DNA of 64,000 bases from Tragulus kanchil (Eukaryota; Chordata; Mammalia; Artiodactyla; Tragulidae). Positions 11,177 through 22,540 of this stretch are shown here, piece by piece. Both the position numbers and the translations under genes were made by a program. Position 1 is the stretch's first letter. The number at the start of each line of letters is the position of its first letter. The notes below the pieces were generated by a model, which had not been told where the DNA came from, ran no database searches, and was given only the letters and a program-made list of their open reading frames with translations. The stretch lies in contig JAIOJX010000031.1 in the NCBI GenBank assembly GCA_022376925.1, positions 136,852,854 through 136,916,853 of the forward strand, in the 5' to 3' direction.

Positions 11177-11309
11177 ACACCATCTTTGATTTTGGTATTA
11201 GGGTAATAAAGGACTCATTAAATTGGTTAGGAAGTAGTTCTTTTTTCTTAGATTTTATGAAGGATTTAAATTAATCCTTTAAACATTTGCTAGAATTCAC
11301 TGGTAAAGC

Positions 11310-11519
11310 TTGCTGTTGTTTAGTTGCTGTGTTATGTCTGACTCTTTCTCCACTACATGAACTGTAGCCTCCCAGGCTCCTCTGTCCATGAAATTTCCCA
11401 GGCAAGAATATTGAAATGGATTGTCATTTCCTACTCTAGGGGATCTTCCCTACCCAGAGATCAAATCCGGGTCTCCTACATCACAGGCAGATTCTTTATC
11501 ACTGAGCCACCAGGGAAGT
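11310..11519 (-). repeat. Bov-tA type SINE (copies at 12439-12648 and 13673-13726)
   Basis: Antisense copy: 'tgtctgactctttctcc', 'ctcccaggctcctctgtcc', 'caggcaagaatattgaaatgg' and the head complement 'actgagccaccagggaag'. Two further partial or full occurrences come from duplications 3 and 4. Confidence 0.9.
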
Positions 11520-11559
11520 GGAGTGGGATGTGGGTGAGTGGTGACCAGTGAGTGGATTT

Positions 11560-13400
11560 GGGCTTTCCTTGATGTGAGGATTTTTGATTATTTTTTCAGT
11601 GTCTTACTGTGCATCTATTAAGACTCTCTCTCTTTCTTTTTGAGTCAGTTTTCATAGATTGTGTCTTTCCAGGACTTTGTCCATTTCATCTAAGTTGTGA
11701 ATACTTTTCTCCCCTCCAAAGTTAGTATTAATATCTCCTCTTTCATTCCTTGGTATAGTAGTTTAAATCATAGTTCCTCTTTTTCTTTGTCAGTTAATAT
11801 AAAGATTTTTGGTAATTCCTTTGCTTTTTCTATGAGCTAGAGGATGTTGCCAATTTGATCTCTGGTTCATCTGCCTTTTCTAATCCAGCTTGTACATCTG
11901 CAAGTTCTTGGTTCACCTACTGTGGAAGCCTACCTTGGAGGATTTTGAACATTACTTTGCTAGCATGTGAAATGAGTGCAATTGTTTGGTAATTCGAGTA
12001 TTTGTTGGCATTGTCTTTCTTTAGGATTGGAATGAAAACTGATCTTTTCCAGATCTGAGACTTTCCAAATTTGCTTTTTTATCTTCACATTCATTGTTTG
12101 TACATTCTAATTGACTGTAATCTTGATTCTCTTATTTTTAAGTAATCCTAAAATATGTTTGGTAAACATTACTTTTGCAGGAAAGATAATTTTTTTATAC
12201 ATTGGTTTATTCCATTTTCTGTTGTTTGTTGGGGATTTTTTACATCAGTGCTCTTAATGGATATTTGTGTGAATTTTGTTATTTTGTGTGTGTGTGTGTG
12301 TGTGTACACCATCTTTGATTTTGGTATTAGGGTAATAAAGGACTCATTAAATTGGTTAGGAAGTAGTTCTTTTTTCTTAGATTTTATGAAGGATTTAAAT
12401 TAATCCTTTAAACATTTGCTAGAATTCACTGGTAAAGCTTGCTGTTGTTTAGTTGCTGTGTTATGTCTGACTCTTTCTCCACTACATGAACTGTAGCCTC
12501 CCAGGCTCCTCTGTCCATGAAATTTCCCAGGCAAGAATATTGAAATGGATTGTCATTTCCTACTCTAGGGGATCTTCCCTACCCAGAGATCAAATCCGGG
12601 TCTCCTACATCACAGGCAGATTCTTTATCACTGAGCCACCAGGGAAGTGGAGTGGGATGTGGGTGAGTGGTGACCAGTGAGTGGATTTGGGCTTTCCTTG
12701 ATGTGAGGATTTTTGATTATTTTTTCAGTGTCTTACTGTGCATCTATTAAGACTCTCTCTCTTTCTTTTTGAGTCAGTTTTCATAGATTGTGTCTTTCCA
12801 GGACTTTGTCCATTTCATCTAAGTTGTGAATACTTTTCTCCCCTCCAAAGTTAGTATTAATATCTCCTCTTTCATTCCTTGGTATAGTAGTTTAAATCAT
12901 AGTTCCTCTTTTTCTTTGTCAGTTAATATAAAGATTTATCAGTTTTATTGGTGTTTTCAAAGAATCCACTTTTGGTTTCAATGATTTGCTATTTTTCTGT
13001 TCTGAATTTTATTTATGTCCTTTGTGGTCCTTATTATTTTTTCTCTTCTGCTTTGAGTGCATATTTTATTTTTATTTTTCTAGTTTCTTAAGGTAGAAGA
13101 CAGGTTATTCATTTGAGATCATTCTGCTTTTCAAATACAGGCATTTGTGGTTGTAAATTTCCCTCTACAGCCTGCTCAGCTGCATTGCATTATTTTTGTC
13201 ATTTCAAGGTTTTATGTTCATTTGTGTCAGAATATTTTCTAATTTCTCTTGTAATGTCTTCTTTGGCTCTTTGGTTATTTAGCAGGATATTGTCTCATTT
13301 TCATATACTGGTGAATTTTCTAAATTTTTGTCTGTTAATGTTTGTAATTTCATTCTATGATGACTTAAGAATATTTGGAGTAATTTTAGTATAATTATTG
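11560..13400 (-). repeat. ancient L1 ORF2 fragment (partly repeated to 14478)
   Basis: Plus-strand text shows antisense L1 ORF2 landmarks: 'aggactttgtccatttcatc', 'ttggtgttttcaaagaatcc', 'cttttggtttcaatgatttg' and 'gtaatttcattctatgatg'. The minus strand has no long intact frame. Duplications 3 and 4 repeat parts of it at 12690-12932 and 13765-14478. Confidence 0.75.
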
Positions 13401-14714
13401 TATACAGTTATTCTTACTATGCCCTTTTAAACTCAGTTTTAAAATTTTTGTGCCTTATGATTTCTGCATCTTTATTTACTCTTCCTGTTTGTTGCGATAA
13501 TATTCTCACCAAATCTTCTTTAGTTCTTTGTACATGTATATAACTCTCCTTTACCTTCACTTCCTGCTTTTCCAGAGCTTCAGATTCTGCTGGAAGTGTG
13601 AGATTATGTCTCAGGTGTTTTTGATTATGAGTTCAGATCTGCAAAAAGTTGAAATGATTCATTTCAAACCCCCCGGGTCTCCTACATCACAGGCAGATTC
13701 TTTATCACTGAGCCACCAGGGAAGTGGAGTGGGATGTGGGTGAGTGGTGACCAGTGAGTGGATTTGGGCTTTCCTTGATGTGAGGATTTTTGATTATTTT
13801 TTCAGTGTCTTACTGTGCATCTATTAAGACTCTCTCTCTTTCTTTTTGAGTCAGTTTTCATAGATTGTGTCTTTCCAGGACTTTGTCCATTTCATCTAAG
13901 TTGTGAATACTTTTCTCCCCTCCAAAGTTAGTATTAATATCTCCTCTTTCATTCCTTGGTATAGTAGTTTAAATCATAGTTCCTCTTTTTCTTTGTCAGT
14001 TAATATAAAGATTTATCAGTTTTATTGGTGTTTTCAAAGAATCCACTTTTGGTTTCAATGATTTGCTATTTTTCTGTTCTGAATTTTATTTATGTCCTTT
14101 GTGGTCCTTATTATTTTTTCTCTTCTGCTTTGAGTGCATATTTTATTTTTATTTTTCTAGTTTCTTAAGGTAGAAGACAGGTTATTCATTTGAGATCATT
14201 CTGCTTTTCAAATACAGGCATTTGTGGTTTGAAATTCCCCTCTACAGCCTGCTCAGCTGCATTGCATTATTTTTGTCATTTCAAGGTTTTATGTTCATTT
14301 GTGTCAGAATATTTTCTAATTTCTCTTGTAATGTCTTCTTTGGCTCTTTGGTTATTTAGCAGGATATTGTCTCATTTTCATATACTGGTGAATTTTCTAA
14401 ATTTTTGTCTGTTAATGTTTGTAATTTCATTCTATGATGACTTAAGAATATTTGGAGTAATTTTAGTATAATTATTGTATACAGTTATTCTTACTATGCC
14501 CTTTTAAACTCAGTTTTAAAATTTTTGTGCCTTATGATTTCTGCATCTTTATTTACTCTTCCTGTTTGTTGCGATAATATTCTCACCAAATCTTCTTTAG
14601 TTCTTTGTACATGTATATAACTCTCCTTTACCTTCACTTCCTGCTTTTCCAGAGCTTCAGATTCTGCTGGAAGTGTGAGATTATGTCTCAGGTGTTTTCT
14701 GATTATGAGTTCAG
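12596..14714 (+). repeat. direct tandem duplication 4 (offset 1077 bp)
   Basis: Copy a is 12596-13636 and copy b 13673-14714. Between them lies about 36 bp of unmatched sequence (13637-13672) which includes the near-palindrome 'gttgaaatgattcatttcaa'. The start of copy b falls inside a Bov-tA. Small differences are present, such as 'tgtaaatttccc' against 'tttgaaattcccc'. Confidence 0.9.
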
Positions 14715-15740
14715 CAGTACACATGTGCATATCGTTTGGGTTCCCAGGAATATATTGGAGATTTACACAGCCCACTGTGAACCTCTCATGGCCTGTCTTA
14801 AAAAGAAAGTTTTTAGAAGCTGAAATACTAAACAGTTACTACTGATTATGCCTAGGCAACTATGCAAAATATGCCTAAGGAAAAGGCTGTGTGCATTGCA
14901 GAAGCTCCAGTTCAGATCATTTAAAGGATAACTCTGTGAGTGAATGTATCCAAGAAGGTGTCAGATGCTTCAAATAGTAAGTAACAGTTTGCCAAGATGG
15001 TGATTTAGGGGTGTTCCAAAGGTTTTTTTTGCCTTTTGGTGGCACTTACTAATCTTTATGACTACTATGAGGCTACAATAAAGCAAGGGATGGGGATAGG
15101 AAATAGGACAGTTCAGTAGATTTCAGCAGTCGTTCTGCTTACATGAGATTTCAGCCATTTTTCTTGATTAAATGCTCCTTTCATTATTGCAAGTTCTTGT
15201 TTAACTTTCAGAGTTCTGAAAAAGTTAATTTTTGTCAGTATTCTTATTGCTTCTATGGATGACTAGATTTTCAGAGATCTTTACTCTGCTATTCTCTGAA
15301 TTGAATTCCCATTTGTAATTATTTTTGATGTAACTTTCTATTTATACCTTGACCCTCAATGGCTTTTTATCTTGCAGTTTGCTCTTTATATTAGTACAGT
15401 TAACAAGAATGTATTTTTATAACTGCATTAAAAATAACTTCATTGTGAATCTGATACTTACATAAAATTGTTATATCAGTTATACCTTGGTTTAAAAAAA
15501 GAAGCTTCAATATTCTTCAAACATTTTATCACATTTAAACATCTGTGTAATAGCCCATTTAGTGGCCATCTGAGATTCTATACCACATGTCAGAAATGCA
15601 CAACTAAATACCTACTGCTCTCAGATATTGAATGAACACCTATTGTAAGCCAGGCCTTGCTTTTATAATAGACATTATATTTCTTTTATAATAGTATTTC
15701 TATATGTTGTATTTTGCCAAATATTTGTACTCAGTTTTTA
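14479..15740. other. intron, mostly unrecognised; possible old repeat at 15150-15310
   Basis: The sequence around 15190-15300 ('agttctgaaaaagttaat', 'ttgcttctatggatgac', 'ttcagagatctttactctg') resembles an old L1-associated mammalian repeat. A minus-strand open frame at 14494-14775 encodes 93 charged, helix-prone residues that I cannot assign; it may be a piece of a processed pseudogene. No other signal was seen. Confidence 0.45.
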
Positions 15741-17728
15741 ACAGTATATTTGTGAAGTTCTTAGAATTCAGCTGTTACCTTGATATTGCTTGTCTCTTCA
15801 CTGATTTTACAGTCAGTGAATTATTACATATGTCCAAATTAGTGTCTTTGACTTTTTTAAAAAAAAACACAAAATCTATCAAGTGACTACATAGCAATGG
15901 TCTTTTAATTTGGGGGAATATATGGCTGTTTTGAACAAATTTATGGTTGTCATATTTAATGAAACTTGTCATATGAATAGCTGAAAACTTTCTTTCATCC
16001 TGGCCTTTCTAATATTATAGTTCATTTTAGACTGTTTCATCCTGTGTCTTTTGAAATTTTAGACTGTTTCATCTTGTGTCTTTTGGGGATTACTACAGTG
16101 GCTTAAATGAAGTGGTGCTTGTTTTGCTTATACAGTGCAGTGCTGGAAATGGTTCACTCCTTCAATTTTTTCTCTCTCCATCCTTTCAGAATGGCTACTC
16201 TTAACTACTAGCATCATGGCAGAAAGGAGGGAAGGTTGATAACATTGATTTATTAGCTACTTTTAATCAGAAATATCAAAAGTCTTCCCCAAAGTCCCCA
16301 ACAGACTTCTTATGCTTTAATGGTCAGAGCTATTGTAAGGCCACCTGCAACTGAGCAGACAGGTTGGGAAAATATTTATTTCTTTTTCCAAATTATATAG
16401 TTGTGCACTCTAGTAGGAATAAAATGTGAGCCGTAGGTGTAATTAAATATTTTTAGTAGCCACAATAAAAATAATAGGTGAAATTGTTTCAATAATATAT
16501 TTTATTTAAAGTAGTATATCTGTGATGTCCTTATTTTAACATGCAATAAACAGAAAAGATTATTAATGTGATGTTTTGTATATTCTTTATGTTTTGGTGG
16601 GTCTTCAAAACTTACACATTTCACACTGAAAGTTCATTGCAATTGGGACTAGTTATATGGAAATCAGCCACATGTGACTAACGGCCTCATTTATTTATTT
16701 CACATGGCTGTTTGCTTTCTTTGCCTGTCATTTACAGTATATTTGTGAAGTTCTTAGAATTCAGCTGTTACCTTGATATTGCTTGTCTCTTCACTGATTT
16801 TACAGTCAGTGAATTATTACATATGTCCAAATTAGCGTCTTTGACTTTTTTAAAAACACAAAATCTATCAAGTGACTACATAGCAATGGTCTTTTAATTT
16901 GGGGGAATATATGGCTGTTTTGAACAAATTTATGGTTGTCATATTTAATGAAACTTGTCATATGAATAGCTGAAAACTTTCTTTCATCCTGGCCTTTCTA
17001 ATATTATAGTTCATTTTAGACTGTTTCATCCTGTGTCTTTTGAAATTTTAGACTGTTTCATCTTGTGTCTTTTGGGGATTACTACAGTGGCTTAAATGAA
17101 GTGGTGCTTGTTTTGCTTATACAGTGCAGTGCTGGAAATGGTTCACTCCTTCAATTTTTTCTCTCTCCATCCTTTCAGAATGGCTACTCTTAACTACTAG
17201 CATCATGGCAGAAAGGAGGGAAGGTTGATAACATTGATTTATTAGCTACTTTTAATCAGAAATATCAAAAGTTTTCCCCCAAAGTCCCCAACAGACTTCT
17301 TATGCTTTAATGGTCAGAGCTATTGTAAGGCCACCTGCAACTGAGCAGACAGGTTGGGAAAATATTTATTTCTTTTTCCAAATTATATAGTTGTGCACTC
17401 TAGTAGGAATAAAATGTGAGCCGTAGGTGTAATTAAATATTTTTAGTAGCCACAATAAAAATAATAGGTGAAATTGTTTCAATAATATATTTTATTTAAA
17501 GTAGTATATCTGTGATGTCCTTATTTTAACATGCAATAAACAGAAAAGATTATTAATGTGATGTTTTGTATATTCTTTATGTTTTGGTGGGTCTTCAAAA
17601 CTTACACATTTCACACTGAAAGTTCATTGCAATTGGGACTAGTTATATGGAAATCAGCCACATGTGACTAACGGCCTCATTTATTTATTTCACATGGCTG
17701 TTTGCTTTCTTTGCCTGTCATTTACAGT
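15741..17728 (+). repeat. direct tandem duplication 5 (offset 993 bp)
   Basis: Copy a is 15741-16733 and copy b 16734-17728, meeting at the shared 'acagt'. Differences are mainly homopolymer length ('aaaaaaaacac' against 'aaaaacac') and 'agtcttccccaa' against 'agttttccccca', the pattern expected of consensus error. Confidence 0.92.
16430..16690. repeat. old mammalian interspersed repeat (copy at 17424-17680)
   Basis: Contains 'tattaatgtgatgttttgta', 'gtcttcaaaacttacacatt', 'gcaattgggactagtt' and 'cagccacatgtgactaacgg'. This is the internal part of the family whose end is at 670-790. A DNA-transposon origin is likely; the name is uncertain. Confidence 0.5.
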
Positions 17729-17958
17729 GTATTGAATGCAATGTAAGTGTATAAGAATCAGGAAAATTACTTTTCTTGAGATATGCTCTTACCCTTTTTC
17801 TCTCACCCCAAAACTCAACTTTTCCTGATAAAAGAAAGTGTATTAGACTACTTTGTTTGCTTGTTGTGTTGGTGGTCATGTCTTAAAGAGATTTATTGCT
17901 TCCTAAGCCAGCCATAGCTTTGACAAATATAGACAGTGTATTAAAAAGCAAAGATAGG

Positions 17959-18290
17959 GGCTTTCCCTGGTGGTCCAGTGGGTAAGGACACACCTTGCAG
18001 TGCAAGGGGAGCCGGTTTGATCCCTGGCCTGGGAAGATCCCACGTGCCACGGAGCGGCTGGACTGATGTGTCCAATTACCGAGCCGGAGCTCTGGAGTGC
18101 ATGCGTCCAGAACCGGCGCTCAGCAATGACAGACGCCACTGGGATAGGAGGCCCACAGGAGCCAAAGAACAAAGACGGATGAAAATAGAGAAATGAAAGA
18201 CCAATAGAAGTGGCCCGCCTGCTCCCCTCCCTCCCCAACCCGACCCCCGCCCAAAATAAATAAATAAATAAATCTTTAAAAAAAAAAAAA
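17959..18290 (+). repeat. tRNA-Glu-derived SINE, subfamily A, full length
   Basis: Sense copy from 'ggctttccctggtggtcc' to a poly(A)-rich tail. B-box-like 'ggtttgatccctggcc', body 'gtgtccaattaccgagcc', subfamily A extension 'gaccaatagaagtggccc' and a C-rich tract at about 18217-18256. The target-site duplication 'aagcaaagatagg' is at 17946-17958 and 18291-18303. It is inserted against the 5' end of an older subfamily B copy. Confidence 0.95.
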
Positions 18291-18303
18291 AAGCAAAGAT
18301 AGG

Positions 18304-18575
18304 GTCTTCCCTCATGGTCTGGGGGTAAAGAGCCCACCTTGCAGTGCGTTGGATCCCTGGCATGGGAAGATCCCACATACTGCGGTGCGGCTGGACTGAT
18401 GTGTCCAATTATGAGCCAGTGCTCTGGAGCGCATGTGTGCAGAGCCGGTACTCTGAGGCAAGAGAGGCCACTGCAATGGGAGGCCCACACAGGCCAAAGT
18501 GTTAGGATGGACGAAAATAAATAAATGAAGAACCAGTTTAAAAAGAGGCCAAAATTTAACAACAGCAACAAAAAA
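18304..18575 (+). repeat. tRNA-Glu-derived SINE, subfamily B, diverged
   Basis: Head 'cttccctcatggtctgggg' with a deletion in the tRNA-like part, body 'ctggactgatgtgtccaatt', end 'aaaaagaggccaaaattt' followed by a CAA-rich tail. More diverged than the adjoining subfamily A copy, so older. Confidence 0.85.
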
Positions 18576-18652
18576 GCAGAGGCAACACTTTGCCAACAAA
18601 GATCTGTATAGTTAAAGCTATGGTTTATCCAGTAGTCATTTACTGATGTGAG

Positions 18653-19373
18653 TTGAGTTCAGTTCAGTCGCTCAGTTGTGTCCAACTCTTTGTGACTCCA
18701 TGGATTACAGCACATCAGGCTTTCCTTTTCTTTACCATCTCTTAGAGCTTGCTCAGATTCATGCCTATTGACTCAGTGATGCTAGCCAACCATCTCATCC
18801 TCTGTCATACCCTTATCCTTCTGCCTTCTGTTTTTCCCAACATCAGAATCTTTTCCAGTGAGTCGTCTCTTTGCATTAGGTGGGCAAAGTATTGGAACTT
18901 CAGTGACAACATCATTCCTTCCAATGAATATTCAGGACTGATTTCCTTTCCTTTCCCTTGCAGTCCAAGGGATGCTCAAGAGTCTTCTCCAACACCACAA
19001 TTTGAAAGCATCAATTCTTTGATGCTCAGACTCCTTTATGGTCTGTCACATCCATACATGACTAATGGGAAAACCATAGCTGTAATTATATGGACCTTTG
19101 TCGACAAACTAATGTCCTTGGTTTTTAATACGCAGTCTAGGTTTGTCATTACTTTGCTTCCAAGGAGCAAGCGTCCTTTAATTTCATGGCCACTGTCCCC
19201 ATCTACAGTGATTTTGGATCCCAAGAAAATAAAGTCTGTCACTGTTTCCATTGTTTGCCCATCTATTTGCCATGAAGTCATGGGACCAGATGCCATGATC
19301 TTTGTTTTTAGAATGTTGAGTTTTACCCCAGCCTTTTCACTCTCCTCTTTCACCTTCATCAAGAGGCTCTTTA
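18653..19373 (-). repeat. BovB LINE, 3' part
   Basis: Antisense BovB starting at its 3' terminus ('cagttcagtcgctcagttgtg') and running into coding sequence ('caaggagcaagcgtccttt', 'cagatgccatgatctttg'). The minus strand at 19036-19389 encodes 117 residues of the C-terminal BovB reverse-transcriptase region without a stop. The element is split at 19373 by an L1 and resumes at 20239. Confidence 0.93.
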
Positions 19374-20238
19374 GAGAAATTGAAATCAAAGCTACAATGA
19401 GATATCACCTCACACCAGTCAGAATGGCCATCATCAAAAAGTCTGCAAACAATAAATGCTGGAGAGGGTGTGAGGAAACAGGAGCACTCTTGTGCTGTTG
19501 TTGGTAATGTAAGTTGATACAATTACTATGGAAGACCGTATGGAGATTCCTTAAGAAACTAGGAACAGAACCACCATATGACCCAGCAATCCTACTATTA
19601 GGCATATACCATGAGGAAATCAAAATTGAAACAGACACATGCAACCTTAATGTTCATTGCAGCACTTTTTGCAATAACTAGAACATGGAAACAACCTAGA
19701 TGTCCATCAACAAATTAATGGATAAAGAAGATATGGTACATATATACAATGGAGTATTTCTCAGCCATAAAAAGAAATGCATATGAATCAGTCCTAGTGA
19801 GCTGGATGAATCTAGAACCTGTTATACAGAGGGTGGTAAGTCAGAAAGAGATGGATAAATATAGTATACTAACACATAATATATGGAATCTAGAAAGATG
19901 ATACTGATAAATGTACATGCAGAGCAGCAGTGGAGAAACAGATGTAGAGAACAGGCTTATGGACTTTGAGGGGAGGGAGGAATCGGCGAGATATATGGCA
20001 AGAGTAACATGGAAACTTACATTACCATATGTAAAAGAGACAACCAATATGAATATGCTGTAAGACTAAGAGGATTTACACAAAGACTGTGCATTGGAGG
20101 AGTGGGATGGGGAGAGAGGTGGGAGAGAGGTTCAGATGGGAGGGGTCAAGGGAATACCTATGACTGATTCAGGTTTATGTATAGCAGTAAACAACAAAAC
20201 TCTGTAAAAGTAAAAAAGTAAAGCCTATTTTAAAAAAT
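19374..20238 (+). repeat. 5'-truncated L1, 3' end, inserted in BovB
   Basis: Sense L1 3' end: 'cacctcacaccagtcagaat', 'ccatatgacccagcaatcct', 'caacctagatgtccatcaac', 'caatggagtatttctcagcc', then a G-rich 3' untranslated part near 19967 and 20095-20150 and an A-rich end. The flanking BovB sequence 'aggctctttag' is repeated at the other side as 'aggctccttat', a degraded target-site duplication. From 19853 on it is also present in the duplicated copy. Confidence 0.9.
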
Positions 20239-22151
20239 AGGCTCCTTATTTCCTCTTCTCTTTCTGCCGTAAAGTTGGTGTCATCTGCATGCCTGAGATA
20301 TTTCTCCTGTCAATCTTGCCACCAGCTTGTGCTTCATCCAGACTGGCATTTCACAGGATGTACTCTGTATATAAATTAAATAAACGTGGTGACAATATGC
20401 ATCCTTGATATACTTCTTTCCCAATTTTGAACCAGTCTGTTGTTCCATGTCTGGTTCTAACTATTGCTTCTTGTCCTGCATACAGGTTTTTTAGGAGGCA
20501 GGTAAGGTGGTCTGATATTCTCATCTCTTTCAGTATTTTCCATAGCTTGATGTGACCTACATAGTCAGAGCCTTTAGCATAGTCAATAAACCAAAAGTAG
20601 ATGTTTTTCTGGAATTCCCTTGTTCTTACTGTGATCTCTGATTCTTCTGCCATTTTGAAATCCAGTTTGTACATCTTAAAGTTCTCGGTTCACGTTCTGT
20701 TGAAGCCTAGCTTGGAGGGTTTTGAGCATTACTTTGCTTGTGTGTGAAATGAGCGCAATGGTGTGATAATTTGAACATTCTTTGGCATTGCCTGATGTGA
20801 GAGTTGAACCATAAAGTAGGCTGAGCACCAAAGAACTGATGCTTTTGAGTTGTGGTACAGGAGAAGACTCTTCAAATTCTCTTGAACTGCAAAGAGATCA
20901 AACCAGTCAATCCTAAAGGAAATCAACCATGAATATTCATTGGAAGGAGTGATGCTAAAGCTGAAGCTCCAATACTTTAGCCACCTGATGGGAAGAGCCA
21001 ACGGATAAATATAGTATACTAACACATAATATATGGAATCTAGAAAGATGATACTGATAAATGTACATGCAGAGCAGCAGTGGAGAAACAGATGTAGAGA
21101 ACAGGCTTATGGACTTTGAGGGGAGGGAGGAATCGGGAGATATATGGCAAGAGTAACATGGAAACTTACATTACCATATGTAAAAGAGACAACCAATATG
21201 AATATGCTGTAAGACTAAGAGGATTTACACAAAGACTGTGCATTGGAGGAGTGGGATGGGGAGAGAGGTGGGAGAGAGGTTCAGATGGGAGGGGTCAAGG
21301 GAATACCTATGACTGATTCAGGTTTATGTATAGCAGTAAACAACAAAACTCTGTAAAAGTAAAAAAGTAAAGCCTATTTTAAAAAATAGGCTCCTTATTT
21401 CCTCTTCTCTTTCTGCCGTAAAGTTGGTGTCATCTGCATGCCTGAGATATTTCTCCTGTCAATCTTGCCACCAGCTTGTGCTTCATCCAGACTGGCATTT
21501 CACAGGATGTACTCTGTATATAAATTAAATAAACGTGGTGACAATATGCATCCTTGATATACTTCTTTCCCAATTTTGAACCAGTCTGTTGTTCCATGTC
21601 TGGTTCTAACTATTGCTTCTTGTCCTGCATACAGGTTTTTTAGGAGGCAGGTAAGGTGGTCTGATATTCTCATCTCTTTCAGTATTTTCCATAGCTTGAT
21701 GTGACCTACATAGTCAGAGCCTTTAGCATAGTCAATAAACCAAAAGTAGATGTTTTTCTGGAATTCCCTTGTTCTTACTGTGATCTCTGATTCTTCTGCC
21801 ATTTTGAAATCCAGTTTGTACATCTTAAAGTTCTCGGTTCACGTTCTGTTGAAGCCTAGCTTGGAGGGTTTTGAGCATTACTTTGCTTGTGTGTGAAATG
21901 AGCGCAATGGTGTGATAATTTGAACATTCTTTGGCATTGCCTGATGTGAGAGTTGAACCATAAAGTAGGCTGAGCACCAAAGAACTGATGCTTTTGAGTT
22001 GTGGTACAGGAGAAGACTCTTCAAATTCTCTTGAACTGCAAAGAGATCAAACCAGTCAATCCTAAAGGAAATCAACCATGAATATTCATTGGAAGGAGTG
22101 ATGCTAAAGCTGAAGCTCCAATACTTTAGCCACCTGATGGGAAGAGCCAAC
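19853..22151 (+). repeat. direct tandem duplication 6 (offset 1150 bp)
   Basis: Copy a is 19853-21002 and copy b 21003-22151. The junction joins BovB 3' sequence ('gggaagagccaac') directly to L1 sequence ('ggataaatatag'). Apart from a 'cg' difference in 'atcggcgag' against 'atcgggag' the copies look identical. Confidence 0.93.
20239..20800 (-). repeat. BovB LINE, reverse-transcriptase part (copy at 21389-21949)
   Basis: Resumption of the BovB interrupted by L1. The minus strand at 20351-20674 keeps 107 open codons of the reverse transcriptase, including a conserved-looking QGCILSPRLFNLY segment. The frame is closed on both sides, so no active protein is made. This is a retrotransposon remnant. 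Confidence 0.9.
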
Positions 22152-22250
22152 TCATTGGGAAAGACTGACAAGCCTGGTGTGCTACAGTACAGGGGATCAC
22201 AAAGAATCACACACAACATAGTGACTGAACAGCAACAACAAGCCAACCAC
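20801..22250 (+). repeat. BovB 3' end in opposite orientation (20801-21002 and 21950-22250)
   Basis: Sense BovB 3' sequence: 'ggctgagcaccaaagaactg', 'ggagaagactcttcaaattc', 'caatactttagccacctgat' and the terminal 'gactgaacagcaacaac'. It directly abuts the antisense piece, giving a head-to-head arrangement, and it lacks about 140 bp present in the usual 3' end. The part at 20801-21002 is the duplicated copy. Confidence 0.87.
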
Positions 22251-22540
22251 GTACACACCAATCGATAGATAAAGACATTTTAAAATAGATAAAACGTTGA
22301 CCTATTTTAGTGAGATTGTCCTCTAAAAGAGCAGTTCAGTTAAATACATATTCTAACCAGTGCTACCATTCTGTGCACCTCACGCCACTGCTATCCCATG
22401 CATACTCTCTATCTAAACTTTCACATTCTTCATCATTCAAATGATAATCAATCTTTCCCTTGTTGATGACTCTTATACATATAATTTAGACTGTGTAACA
22501 GTGTTATTTTAGAGGTATATTGGTTATGATTTTTGTTTCT

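Larger units (their letters stand above)
10674..12937 (+). repeat. direct tandem duplication 3 (offset 1129 bp)
   Basis: Copy a is 10674-11802 and copy b 11803-12932, with 'agattt' shared at the junction. It contains the end of BovB, a TG microsatellite, a Bov-tA and the start of an L1. Copy a begins inside copy b of duplication 2, so BovB sequence near 9546-9815 is present three times. Confidence 0.92.

Noticed and set aside
17903..18571. 222-residue minus-strand open frame
   Set aside because: It is an antisense reading through two adjacent SINEs; repeated GHISPAAP-like blocks are translations of the SINE body and recur at every copy.
19036..19389. 117-residue reverse-transcriptase-like frame as an active gene
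   Set aside because: It is the C-terminal part of a BovB coding region that is interrupted by an L1 and frameshifted elsewhere; similar frames occur at 20351 and 63725.
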